Shown here: positions 52,117 through 61,021 of the stretch, piece after piece | How the letters are laid out: each line of letters opens with the position of its first letter | How positions within the stretch are numbered: position 1 is the stretch's first letter | Assembly (NCBI GenBank): GCA_013360875.1 | Contig: JABWAU010000006.1 | Span: 1 to 61,621 of the forward strand | Reading direction: 5' to 3' | From: Anaerolineales bacterium | Lineage (GTDB): Bacteria; Chloroflexota; Anaerolineae; Anaerolineales; Villigracilaceae | Length of the DNA: 61,621 nucleotides | The notes under the pieces: model-generated | What the model saw: the letters and a program-made list of their open reading frames with translations, nothing else | What the model was told of the DNA's origin: nothing | The model's database searches: none | Program-made: the position numbers and the translations under genes

Positions 52117-52752
52117 TCATTTCTGAATCAGGATCGCCCGCGCGGGAGCCCCATCCGAACCGGCGATCTTGAGCGGCAGGCAATACAGATCGTAGAAGCC
52201 GCGCACCACTTGTGAAAGATTCAATCCCTCCACGACGACCACTCCCGCTTCGAGCAAAATCCTGTGCGTCGGCACGGAGTCGCCGTATGGCGCGACCGAC
52301 AGATAATCCACGCCCACGAGTTGTACGCCGCGCTCCACCAGCCATTCCGCCCCGTCCTCCGTGATGGCGACGAAATCGGTCTGGAACTCCTTTTCGCCCT
52401 TCGCCCAGAAATGGGAATTACTCGTCCCGAACAGGATGCGCTTCATATCGGACGTGATCTCGGAACGATCCAACACCTCGGCTGTGATCGCGTCTATCCC
52501 ATCCGGCAACTGCAACACGTAACAGGGACCGGTCAACACCTCGAGCGGAAGCCCCTCCACCGTGCGTCCGTCGTTGAGGAAATGATGCGGCGCGTCCACG
52601 TGCGTGCCGAGATGGACGCTGGAACCGATGCGCGTCACGTTGGCGTGCGCGCCCTTGTCCATGGATTCGAATTGTTCGAGTTCGAGTCCCGGGTCGCCCG
52701 GCCAGGTCGGGAGGTCCGGGGAGATCGTCAGGGAAATGTCGTGGATGGTCAT
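52117..52752 (-). CDS. Cyclase family protein (kynurenine formamidase-like)
   Basis: 211 residues. The metal motif SSVHLGTHVDAPHHF (HxxxxHxDxxxH) is the hallmark of the cyclase/KynB family; further conserved segments are DISLTISPDLPTWPGDPG at the N-terminus and GVDYLSVAPYGDSVPTHRILLEAG with the catalytic His/Glu. Members hydrolyse formyl-kynurenine or other amides/lactones, or assist dehydration; the true substrate is unknown here. AAGGAG lies six bases before the start. It follows the CapA-like gene in the same direction, separated by a palindrome. Confidence 0.92.
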   Translation of the reverse strand: MTIHDISLTISPDLPTWPGDPGLELEQFESMDKGAHANVTRIGSSVHLGTHVDAPHHFLNDGRTVEGLPLEVLTGPCYVLQLPDGIDAITAEVLDRSEITSDMKRILFGTSNSHFWAKGEKEFQTDFVAITEDGAEWLVERGVQLVGVDYLSVAPYGDSVPTHRILLEAGVVVVEGLNLSQVVRGFYDLYCLPLKIAGSDGAPARAILIQK

Positions 52753-52771
52753 GGCAGGCTCCTTGAATTTT

Positions 52772-52824
52772 TGTACCGCGACATTTATGTCGTTTCGTTA
52801 TTGCGACATGAATGTCGCGGTACA
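52772..52824. repeat. 'TGTACCGCGACAT' palindrome
   Basis: TGTACCGCGACATTTATGTCG and CGACATGAATGTCGCGGTACA are complementary except one base near the centre. It ends seven bases beyond the stop codon of the CapA-like gene. Nested ATGTCG/CGACAT arms could also pair within each half. Confidence 0.75.
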
Positions 52825-52830
52825 GACGGG

Positions 52831-54585
52831 TCACGGACTCGGCGTATGGATCGGAGGCGGGATGGACATCGGCGTCAACGTCGGAGTGATACTGGGAGTC
52901 GGGGTCGGGATGAAGGGCATCCATCCGCTGTAGTAAAAATATTCCTGCAAAAAGCCCGCGCGCTCTTCCTCGTTCATTATACGCGGACGTGAATAATCCT
53001 CAAGCAGGGCTGTAATCAATTCGATACTGACGAGTTTCCCGTCATAGACCGCGTAACGGTCGAAGAACAGGCGGCGGATGCCGGGCGGCATCCAACTCTG
53101 GTCGCCCATCTGGTCGAAGAACAGGTTGCCGAGACCGTAATGGATGAACGCGTCGCCGTGGAATTCCATCGTTTGCGCGTAATGCGCCTGGCTGCCGCTG
53201 ACGATGGACGCGCCCGCATCAGCCATCGAACGGAAATCGCTGCGCTGTTCGGGGGCCGGGTTGTAGTCGTAACTTTCGTTCCATTGGAAGGTGGAGACCA
53301 CCACGTATCCCTGCGATTTCAACTCCGCGATCTTCTGTTGAAGATACGGGAAGTCACACGGCGCGGCGCCGGGCTGGTAATCGGTTGCGGTGGGGAAACG
53401 ATTCACGTCGGGTTTGTTGCAGCCGATGAACGCGATCCTGTTGCCGTTCACTTCGAACAGGGCGGGTTTGAGCGAATCCTGCAAATCGCGCCCGCCGCCG
53501 AAATAGGGAATGTTGTGCGCGTTATAAATATCCAGCGTCTCGTACATCGCATAGGGCCCGTAATCTGCGAAGTGGTTGCCGGTCAATTCGATCACGTCCG
53601 CGCCGATGTCGGTGATGAGGTCCATGTATTTTGGGGCGCTGCAAAAGACGAGCGGACCAGAGGCGTCCGGCTTCGGGTATGGGCATCCCGTAAAGAAGGG
53701 TATCTCGTTGCTGACGTGCATGATGTCCGCTTCGCGAAACACATCGCGCATCTTTTCGCCGGGATACGCCAAGCCCTTGAGTTCCATCGTCACTGCGGTG
53801 GCGCGCACGAGCGCGGTGACGCCGGTCATGATGATGGTTGTGAGTTTGGAGGGATCGTAATTCGAGGTTTCGATGTTCGAGAATTGGGGGTTTGTCCTGA
53901 GCAAAGCCGAAGGATCGCCCGATGATCGAAGAGTGAAATCAACGACCAGCGGATATGACGTAACGTCGAAGTTTTTGCGAATGGGCGATTGACCGTCAAC
54001 CGTCAACACCTTCCATTTCGGCTCCAGGGATTCGAAGGGGATGATCGCCCATGCAGATTCGTTCCACGCGGTTTCGAGCAGACGATCCTCGTCCACGCTT
54101 CGCGCGGACCCGGCGGATGGTTCGCCCCAAATCGCCTCGAACGCTCTCAGCGTGGATTCTGCCATGAGCAACGGAGGCAGGCTGGGGGGCGCGTGAGGCG
54201 TTTCTCCATCCCACGCGGCGCGCAATTCGTCGAGCGTCACGCCGTCCCTCACCGTCGGAAACGGCGCGACCAACGCGTAGACCCATTGGAAACGAATCCC
54301 GTCTTCGTCGCCGGGTTTCGACACGTCGAGCGTCATGCTGGCGTTGAAGGGGATGTCCAAACCCCGCACCCGGGCGCGTAAAGCGTCAGGGATGGAATCG
54401 GAAAAAAGCACGCCCGTGAATGCCGGCTTGAGGACGGGAAATTGGGTGGGGGTGGAGGTCGGGGAGAGCGGGACGGTTGTTGCGACCTGTTGCTGCGCGG
54501 TTGTGGTTTGCGGCGCGCAGGAGGAAAGAATCCATGCAAGCGCGCAAAAGATCGCGAAGATACGGCTCGAATATTTGAGAGGCAT
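52831..54585 (-). CDS. CapA-family (poly-gamma-glutamate synthesis-like) lipoprotein
   Basis: 584 residues. A lipoprotein signal with Cys23 in the lipobox LSSC. The PGA_cap metallophosphoesterase-like domain covers about 260-560: GVTALVRATAVTMELKG, DIGADVIELTGNHFADYG (NH metal ligands), IAFIGCNKP, VVSTFQWNESY, ASIVSGSQAHYAQTMEFHGD, HYGLGNLFFDQMG. The C-terminus has a Thr-Pro run (PTPTPSITPTLTP). An N-terminal segment of ~230 residues is unlike the E. coli/B. anthracis CapA and may be a substrate-binding domain. A TATAAT lies eight bases before ATG. A 30-base piece of a dispersed repeat is embedded in frame near residue 230 (53891-53920). Confidence 0.88.
   Translation of the reverse strand: MPLKYSSRIFAIFCALAWILSSCAPQTTTAQQQVATTVPLSPTSTPTQFPVLKPAFTGVLFSDSIPDALRARVRGLDIPFNASMTLDVSKPGDEDGIRFQWVYALVAPFPTVRDGVTLDELRAAWDGETPHAPPSLPPLLMAESTLRAFEAIWGEPSAGSARSVDEDRLLETAWNESAWAIIPFESLEPKWKVLTVDGQSPIRKNFDVTSYPLVVDFTLRSSGDPSALLRTNPQFSNIETSNYDPSKLTTIIMTGVTALVRATAVTMELKGLAYPGEKMRDVFREADIMHVSNEIPFFTGCPYPKPDASGPLVFCSAPKYMDLITDIGADVIELTGNHFADYGPYAMYETLDIYNAHNIPYFGGGRDLQDSLKPALFEVNGNRIAFIGCNKPDVNRFPTATDYQPGAAPCDFPYLQQKIAELKSQGYVVVSTFQWNESYDYNPAPEQRSDFRSMADAGASIVSGSQAHYAQTMEFHGDAFIHYGLGNLFFDQMGDQSWMPPGIRRLFFDRYAVYDGKLVSIELITALLEDYSRPRIMNEEERAGFLQEYFYYSGWMPFIPTPTPSITPTLTPMSIPPPIHTPSP
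53891..53920. repeat. Dispersed-repeat sequence embedded in a coding region
   Basis: TTTGTCCTGAGCAAAGCCGA followed by AGGATCGCCC is an arm of the 'CCTGAGC...CCGAAGGA' intergenic repeat type, sitting in frame inside the CapA-like gene. On the coding strand it gives GDPSALLRTN. The Met/Ser context around it is not repetitive. Confidence 0.6.
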
Positions 54586-54730
54586 AGCGCCTGATTATAA
54601 ACCTATGTCGCCCCAGCGCCGCAGGATTTATCCTGCCTGCGCGGGCGCAAAATGAATTCCCGCCCTGAACTGGTAGGTTGAACTTGTCGAAACCCTGCCG
54701 AAGGGTTGCGGTACAAACCGCGTAATGTTT

Positions 54731-55840
54731 TCAGTGCTTGAGTATAAGTTTGGATATCGTGAATCGTTCGAGCGCCTCCTCGTCAATCGTCACGCCAAGA
54801 CCGGGTTCGTTCGGGACCGTGATCGTGCTATCGTCATTCAAGACAAAACGTTCGTTCGTGATGTCACGATGGTAATAACGATCGGAGGCGGAAATATCGC
54901 CCGGCAAAACAAAGCCCGGTAAAGACGCGAGGGCAAGGTTTGAAGCGCGTCCGACGCCGGTTTCCAACATTCCCCCGCACCAGACAGGCACGCCTCGTTC
55001 GCGGCAATATTCGTGAATGATGACCGCCCGACTCAGCCCGCCCACGCGCGCAGGTTTGACGTTGATGTTGCGGCAGGCTTCCATCTCGAGCGCGTAACGC
55101 ACATGGCGCGGCGAGAGGATGCTTTCATCCAGACATATCGCAGTCTTGAAGCGCGCCTGCAATTTACGATGATCCCAGATGTCGTCTTCGAATAGCGGCT
55201 GTTCGATGAGCAGTAGATTCAAATCATCCAGCGGATCGAGCGCGATTGCAGTCTCCAACGTGTAGGCGGAGTTCGCGTCCACTTGCAGGCGCAGGTCGGG
55301 ATATTTCTTTCGGATGATGGTCGTCTCTTCGACCTCGCGCCCCGGTTTGATCTTGATCTTGACGCGGCGATAGCCCTGTTCCAGATAAACCTCGACGGTT
55401 CGCATCAACGCCGCGGCGGATTCCTGGATCCCAACCGAGACTCCCACCTCGACCTTATCCCGTTCCCCGCCGAACACTTCCTTCAACGATTTTCCTTCAC
55501 GCTTGCCGAGCAGATCCCAGATCGCCATCTCGACACCCGCTTTCGCCAGATGATGCCCGCGGATGCGCTCCACGCGTTTCTGGAAATCGAGCGCATCGGC
55601 AATATCCCTGCCAAGAATGAGCGGGGCGATGAAATCCTTGAGGATGTGCCAGGCGGTGCCGGTCGTTTCGTAGTTGTAACCGGGTTCGCGCGAAGCGACA
55701 CATTCCCCGTACCCGGTCAAGCCTTCGGATTGCAGCGTGACGAGGATACATTCGCGTTCCGTCTCGCGCCCAAAGGAGGTCTCGAACGGCGCGACGAGCG
55801 GCATGGAGAGGTGGTGGAGGGTGAGGGAGTCGAGTTTCAT
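54731..55840 (-). CDS. menC: o-Succinylbenzoate synthase / N-succinylamino-acid racemase
   Basis: 369 residues of the enolase superfamily. Catalytic features: the acid-base Lys pair in RRVKIKIKPG, the metal ligands Asp in QVDANSAY, Glu in IEQPLFEDD and Asp in CLDESILS, and the second Lys in NVKPARVGG. The C-terminus PVWCGGMLETGVGRASNLAL is typical of the OSBS/NSAR branch. The enzyme makes o-succinylbenzoate in menaquinone synthesis or racemises N-succinylamino acids; no other men gene is nearby, so racemase or another role is possible. Upstream lies a 394-base gap without coding. Confidence 0.93.
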   Translation of the reverse strand: MKLDSLTLHHLSMPLVAPFETSFGRETERECILVTLQSEGLTGYGECVASREPGYNYETTGTAWHILKDFIAPLILGRDIADALDFQKRVERIRGHHLAKAGVEMAIWDLLGKREGKSLKEVFGGERDKVEVGVSVGIQESAAALMRTVEVYLEQGYRRVKIKIKPGREVEETTIIRKKYPDLRLQVDANSAYTLETAIALDPLDDLNLLLIEQPLFEDDIWDHRKLQARFKTAICLDESILSPRHVRYALEMEACRNINVKPARVGGLSRAVIIHEYCRERGVPVWCGGMLETGVGRASNLALASLPGFVLPGDISASDRYYHRDITNERFVLNDDSTITVPNEPGLGVTIDEEALERFTISKLILKH

Positions 55841-56234
55841 GATACATCCACGGCAGGAAGAAAAGTGTAAAATTGGTTAAACGAAGAGTGATCTTATCTT
55901 AACCGCTTCGCGCAGGTGAATTCGATTGTCCCGGGCGGGGTGCATTGCAACCGCACGCAGGCTGTATTGCAAAAACGTCAAGCCGTGCTGCACGCAGCAT
56001 ACGAACGCAATCCAAGCGCTTTATCAAGGGGCGCCCTGCTCCCGCCTCTTTGCCGCCAGCCGCGTGGATCAATCCGCCTGTTCCCGTTTCGTTTTTGAGG
56101 GGACGCTCATTGTATCCGAATTTCCGCTGCCAACAGTCGAAACGTATTCGTCACTGCGGGGGTTCGCTGCGAGGGGATCTCCCATGAAACAGGGGCTGTT
56201 TCGACCGGAGATCACTGCCCTGCAATGACGAAGG
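55841..56234. other. Intergenic region between menC and glpX
   Basis: About 394 bases without a credible gene. Short frames inside look non-coding. It holds the 'GTCACTGCGG...CAATGAC' palindrome (56146-56226; TCACTGC and GCAATGACG ends), a degenerate member of the 1733-1808 family, and an earlier stretch with TGCATTGCA and GTATTGCAA repeats (55941-55975) of unknown meaning. No tRNA fold was recognised. Confidence 0.5.
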
Positions 56235-57224
56235 CTAATACTTGATCGCGCTCAATTGCCTCAACTTGTCAATCTGATGTGTGGCGCTGATCTGCCGCAC
56301 CGTGCCGGTCATGCCGCGCACCACGAGGGAATCGGTGGTGGCTCCCCTGCCAAAGTATCGCACACCTTTGAGCAGTTCGCCGTCCGTGATGCCGGTGGCG
56401 GTGAAGAAGACATCCTCCGACGAGACAAGATCGTCCATCGTAAGCACCTTGTCGAAATCGTAGCCCGCTTCGCGCCCGCGCTGCAACTCGTCTTCGTCGC
56501 GCGCATACAACTTCCCCTGGATTTCCCCTCCCATGGCGCGCAGGGCGCAAGCCGCGATCACGCCTTCGGGCGTGCCGCCGATGCCGATCAACACGTCCAC
56601 GCCGGAATCGGGCCAGGCGGTCATCAGCGCCGCGGCAACGTCGCCGTCCGGGAGGAGGCGGATGCGCGCGCCCGCATTGCGGATCTCCGCGATCATGTCC
56701 TTGTGACGATCGCGGTCGAGGATGATCGTCGTCAGGTCCTCCACATCCTTCTTCTTCGCCTGCGCGATGGCCTTCAAATTTTCCGTGATGGTTTTTTCGA
56801 TGTTGATCACGCCCTTCGCCTCGGGTCCCACCGCGAGTTTGTTCATATAAACGAAAGGTCCCGGGTTGAACATGGAACCGCGCGGGGCGATGGCGACCGT
56901 CGAAAGCGAGTTCGAGCGGCCGAAAGCCAGGGGGCGGGTCCCGTCAATCGGGTCCACGGCAACGTCAAAGTCCATGCCTGAGCCGTTGCCCACATGTTCC
57001 CCGTTGTACAGCATGGGAGCGTTGTCCTTTTCGCCTTCGCCGATGACGATGACTCCGTTCATGTCCACCGTTTGGAGGACGGTTCGCATCGCGTTGACCG
57101 CAGCCTGGTCCGCCGCCTCTTTATCGCCGCGTCCCATAAAGCGGCCCGCCGCCAACGCCGCCGCCTCCGTCACGCGCACCAGTTCGAGCGCGAGGTTTCG
57201 GGTTGGGTCTTTTGTGATGTCCAT
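56235..57224 (-). CDS. glpX: Fructose-1,6-bisphosphatase class II (GlpX)
   Basis: 329 residues from ATG 57224, set by GGAGG five bases upstream; a longer frame to 57659 overlaps cdsA and is wrong. GlpX removes the 1-phosphate from fructose-1,6-bisphosphate in gluconeogenesis. Motifs: GEGEKDNAPMLYNGE (metal and substrate), VDPIDGTRPLAFGRSN and LPDGDVAAALM, with the final TSSEDVFFTATGITDGELL-like stretch (SSEDVFFTATGITDG) and MTGTVRQISA. Full family length. It follows cdsA by 12 bases on the same strand, which is not a canonical gene order, and forms the end of the frr-uppS-cdsA operon. Confidence 0.95.
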   Translation of the reverse strand: MDITKDPTRNLALELVRVTEAAALAAGRFMGRGDKEAADQAAVNAMRTVLQTVDMNGVIVIGEGEKDNAPMLYNGEHVGNGSGMDFDVAVDPIDGTRPLAFGRSNSLSTVAIAPRGSMFNPGPFVYMNKLAVGPEAKGVINIEKTITENLKAIAQAKKKDVEDLTTIILDRDRHKDMIAEIRNAGARIRLLPDGDVAAALMTAWPDSGVDVLIGIGGTPEGVIAACALRAMGGEIQGKLYARDEDELQRGREAGYDFDKVLTMDDLVSSEDVFFTATGITDGELLKGVRYFGRGATTDSLVVRGMTGTVRQISATHQIDKLRQLSAIKY

Positions 57225-57235
57225 AAGCCTCCTTT

Positions 57236-58063
57236 TTAAAGGATGAAATATTGGATGAGGAAATAACCGATTGCCGCGCCCCAAATCCACGAATCGATGC
57301 GATCCAGGAAGCCGCCGTGACCGGGAAAGATGTTGCTCGAGTCTTTCAAACCGCCCTGACGTTTGAACATGCTCTCCCCCAGGTCGCCCAGTGGTGCAAG
57401 CGTCCCGATTACCAGACCGAGCAACGCACCCTGCATGGGATTGATGACGCCGTCCAGGGGCCGCGGTCCCAGCGAAGAGAACGCATAAGCGAAGAACGCG
57501 CCGATCAGAACAGAAGTGAAGATGCCGGCAAAATATCCCTCCCAACTTTTCCTTGGACTGAGGCGCGGCGCCATCTTGTGCTTTCCGTACGCCGCGCCGA
57601 TCGAATAGCCTCCCGTATCCGCCGCCCATACGAGCGGCAGGACCAACATGAACCACCAAACGCCCATCTCATCGCTGATAAGATTGCGAAGATCGAGCAG
57701 GTACGCGCCGATCCAGCCCAGGTAGACGATGCCCGCCACTGTAATGCCGAAATCAATCGCGGCGTGATCGCGTCCGCGTTCGAAGGCAAAGAGATGCACC
57801 GCCATGGCGAGAAGCGCCAACGCGACAAAGGCCGGGATGGCGATATCCGCAAAAAAGAAGCGTGCGGTGAGTATCACAAGCACGCCTCCAACTGTGACGG
57901 GTTCGCTGGGCTCGAGTTTGACAGCCCGGTACAAGCGGACGTATTCCCACGCCCCGCCAACAAGAAAAGCCCCCATGATCAAAAAATAGAACACACCGCC
58001 ATAAATGACCGCAGGCAGCCCTACCGCCGCGATCGCCAAAGCCGTCAACGTGCGCCTAAGCAT
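57236..58063 (-). CDS. cdsA: Phosphatidate cytidylyltransferase
   Basis: About 275 residues from ATG 58063; a longer frame (58099) would overlap uppS by 44 bases. Eight or so membrane spans. The CDP-diglyceride synthase signature is in the C-terminal half: [35 protein letters not shown] and [13 protein letters not shown]. It makes CDP-diacylglycerol from phosphatidic acid and CTP, feeding all phospholipid synthesis. The start overlaps the uppS stop by eight bases, so the two are translationally coupled. Confidence 0.93.
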   Translation of the reverse strand: MLRRTLTALAIAAVGLPAVIYGGVFYFLIMGAFLVGGAWEYVRLYRAVKLEPSEPVTVGGVLVILTARFFFADIAIPAFVALALLAMAVHLFAFERGRDHAAIDFGITVAGIVYLGWIGAYLLDLRNLISDEMGVWWFMLVLPLVWAADTGGYSIGAAYGKHKMAPRLSPRKSWEGYFAGIFTSVLIGAFFAYAFSSLGPRPLDGVINPMQGALLGLVIGTLAPLGDLGESMFKRQGGLKDSSNIFPGHGGFLDRIDSWIWGAAIGYFLIQYFIL

Positions 58064-58826
58064 TGGACGCCTCGAGTTCGCTGGAGGAGACCTTTCCAAA
58101 ACGGCGGTCGCGCCGGGCGAATGCCTCCAGCGCGCGGCGATATTCCTCTTTGTCGAAGTCGGGCCAATAAGTGGGCGTGACGTACCATTCGGAATATGCC
58201 GCCTGCCATATCAGGAAGTTGCTCACGCGCAATTCGCCCGAAGTGCGGATGATGAGGTCGGGGTCCGGCACACCCGCCGTGTAGAGGTAACGGCTCACGA
58301 GATCGTCCGTGACGTCCTCCGCCGCGATGCCGTCTTTGATCATTTTCTGGATGGCGTGCACGATCTCATCGCGACCGCCATAATTGAACGCCACGTTCAG
58401 CACCAGGCGGTCGTTGTTCTTCGTGAGTTCGATCGCGTCCAGCACTTTTTCCTGAAGTTTCGGGGCAAGCCGTTCCAACCGCCCGATGTGGCGCAGTTGA
58501 ACGCCCTCCTTGTTCAATTCATCCAATTCCCTGTCAATGACGTCTTCGAGGATGGACATGAGTCCGCGCACTTCCTCCATGGGACGTCCCCAGTTTTCGG
58601 TGGAGAAGGCATAGATCGTCAGGTATTTGACCCCGAATTCGACGGTGGAGCGGATGACGCGGCGGAGATTCTCGGTGCCTGCCTTGTGTCCCGCAAGACG
58701 GGGAAGACCGCGCGATAATGCCCAGCGCCCGTTGCCGTCCATGATGATGGCAACGTGACGGGGAAGTTTATCGGCGGGGATGGAAATGGGGGAGGTTGGC
58801 ATTAAATCATCGGATCGTGTCGGCAC
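58056..58826 (-). CDS. uppS: Isoprenyl transferase (undecaprenyl diphosphate synthase type)
   Basis: Up to 256 residues; the start could be GTG 58826 (GGCGGATC upstream) or ATG 58802. Signature [20 protein letters not shown] with the catalytic Asp, then [40 protein letters not shown]-like [16 protein letters not shown] and [20 protein letters not shown]. It builds the cis-prenyl carrier for cell wall polymers. It lies between frr and cdsA, the usual bacterial order. Confidence 0.95.
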   Translation of the reverse strand: MPTRSDDLMPTSPISIPADKLPRHVAIIMDGNGRWALSRGLPRLAGHKAGTENLRRVIRSTVEFGVKYLTIYAFSTENWGRPMEEVRGLMSILEDVIDRELDELNKEGVQLRHIGRLERLAPKLQEKVLDAIELTKNNDRLVLNVAFNYGGRDEIVHAIQKMIKDGIAAEDVTDDLVSRYLYTAGVPDPDLIIRTSGELRVSNFLIWQAAYSEWYVTPTYWPDFDKEEYRRALEAFARRDRRFGKVSSSELEASNA

Positions 58827-58835
58827 AAGATCCGC

Positions 58836-59396
58836 CTATACTTCCATGATTTCCGCTTCTTTTTTTCTACCCTGCTCGGCGATCTCTTCGATGTACTTGT
58901 CGGTTAACTTTTGAAGGTCCTCCTCGCCGCGTTTCAACTCGTCCTCCGAGATGAGTTTTTCCTTCTCGAACTCGCGCATGTCGTTGTGCGCGTCCCTGCG
59001 GATGTTGCGGACCGCGACGCGCGCCTCCTCGAGGCGGTGGTGCATGTGTTTCACCAGTTCGCGGCGGCGTTCCTCCGTGAGCGGAGGCAGGTTGAGGTGG
59101 ATGGCTTTGCCGTCGTTGTTGGGAGTCAAGCCCAGGTCGGAGGAAAGAATCGCTTTTTCGATTATCTTGATCGTGGAGGAGTCAAAGGGTTTGATCATCA
59201 GCGAGCGCGGTTCAGGGACGTTGATCGAGGCGAGTTGTTGCAAGGGCGTGGGCGTGCCGTAGTATTCGACATGCAGCCGCTCGACCAGGGCCGGGCTGGC
59301 GCGTCCCGTGCGGATGCCCGCCAGGTCGTCGCGCAAGACGGAAATTGCTCCACGCATTCGAGATTCGGCGTCGTTGAGGATATCTTTTATCACCAC
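58836..59396 (-). CDS. frr: Ribosome recycling factor
   Basis: 186 residues, the normal length. It releases the ribosome with EF-G after termination. The N-terminus [40 protein letters not shown] and the C-terminal [18 protein letters not shown] are conserved. An intrinsic terminator and ~160-base gap separate it from pyrH upstream, so it starts a new transcript with uppS, cdsA and glpX. Confidence 0.97.
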   Translation of the reverse strand: MVIKDILNDAESRMRGAISVLRDDLAGIRTGRASPALVERLHVEYYGTPTPLQQLASINVPEPRSLMIKPFDSSTIKIIEKAILSSDLGLTPNNDGKAIHLNLPPLTEERRRELVKHMHHRLEEARVAVRNIRRDAHNDMREFEKEKLISEDELKRGEEDLQKLTDKYIEEIAEQGRKKEAEIMEV

Positions 59397-59512
59397 AGTC
59401 TCCTGAAAATTGGAAATGAAGTTGCGGTTAAGGATACACCAAAACCATGAAAATTGCTATACAAGCGCGCCATGGCGAGGGGATTTGAAGAAAGATGAGA
59501 GTCTCTCAAATC

Positions 59513-59542
59513 AAAAACAGGAGAGAAGGGATCTCTCTCCTG
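59513..59542 (-). terminator. Intrinsic terminator after pyrH
   Basis: Nine-base-pair stem (CAGGAGAGA/TCTCTCCTG) with T-run of five on the minus strand (A-run 59513-59517 on plus). It ends pyrH transcription before frr. Confidence 0.85.
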
Positions 59543-59559
59543 CCGGGCTGATCGTTTTA

Positions 59560-60285
<726 letters not shown>

Positions 60286-60353
60286 TTAACCTCACCCGTC
60301 CTGCGGACTGCTCCGCGATCTGCCGATAAGGGAGGGCGGGGTGAGGGATTTAT

Positions 60354-60383
60354 AAAAATGACCAACCCGAAGGTTGGTCATTT
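60354..60383 (-). terminator. Intrinsic terminator after tsf
   Basis: On the minus strand a perfect 12-base-pair stem (AAATGACCAACC/GGTTGGTCATTT) with a TTCG loop, then TTTTTATA. It closes the rpsB-tsf transcript, four bases from the tsf stop codon. Confidence 0.9.
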
Positions 60384-60386
60384 GAA

Positions 60387-60992
60387 TTAATTGTGCAAAC
60401 TCTCGCCCAGTTCCCATCGCTGGAAGCGGCGGACGACGATGTTTTCGCCGATGGCGCCCACCGCCTGGAGGATCAACTTTTCGACCGTGATGGATTCATC
60501 GCGGATATAGGGTTGGCGCAAAAGCGCCGCCTCGTCCTTGAATTTTTCGATGCGCCCCTGCACGATCTTTTCGGCAACGTTTTCGGGCTTGCCCTCCTCC
60601 CTCGCGCGGACGCGGGCGATCTCCGCTTCATGTTCCAGGACTTCGGCTGGAATCTCCTCCTCCCTGACATAACGAGGCGCGGCAGCGGCGATTTGCAGGG
60701 CGATCTCATGCGCCAGTTCGCGGAACTTATCCGAGCGCGCCACGAAATCGGTCTCGCAATTCACTTCCACCATCACGCCGACGCGGCCGCCGCCGTGCGA
60801 GTACAACTCCACAACGCCCTGTGAGGCTTCCCGGTCGGCGCGCTTCGCGGCGGTCGCCATGCCCTTCTCGCGAAGCCAGTCCACAGCCTTTTGAAAATCG
60901 CCATTCGCTTCCATGAGCGCCTTGCGGCAATCCAGCACGCCGGCATTGGTTGCGGCGCGCAATTCCTTTATCATTTCAGTCGTAATTTCCAT
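60387..60992 (-). CDS. tsf: Elongation factor Ts
   Basis: 201 residues, the short form seen in many non-proteobacteria. It exchanges GDP on EF-Tu. The N-terminal UBA-like part (MIKELRAATNAGVLDCRKAL, AVDWLREKGMA), the EF-Tu-contact TDFVARSDKFRELAHEIA motif and the C-terminal half are present. Lies 29 bases after rpsB, the normal operon order. Confidence 0.97.
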   Translation of the reverse strand: MEITTEMIKELRAATNAGVLDCRKALMEANGDFQKAVDWLREKGMATAAKRADREASQGVVELYSHGGGRVGVMVEVNCETDFVARSDKFRELAHEIALQIAAAAPRYVREEEIPAEVLEHEAEIARVRAREEGKPENVAEKIVQGRIEKFKDEAALLRQPYIRDESITVEKLILQAVGAIGENIVVRRFQRWELGESLHN

Positions 60993-61021
60993 GCAATAGT
61001 ATCCTTCTTCGAACCATTCGA

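Noticed and set aside
55916-56228. Three overlapping short frames before glpX
   Set aside because: Arg/Ser/Pro-rich with no conserved look; the region is repeat-bearing intergenic DNA.
57225-57659. Longer glpX (474 codons)
   Set aside because: It would overlap cdsA on the same strand; a GGAGG lies in front of ATG 57224 and this start gives the normal length.
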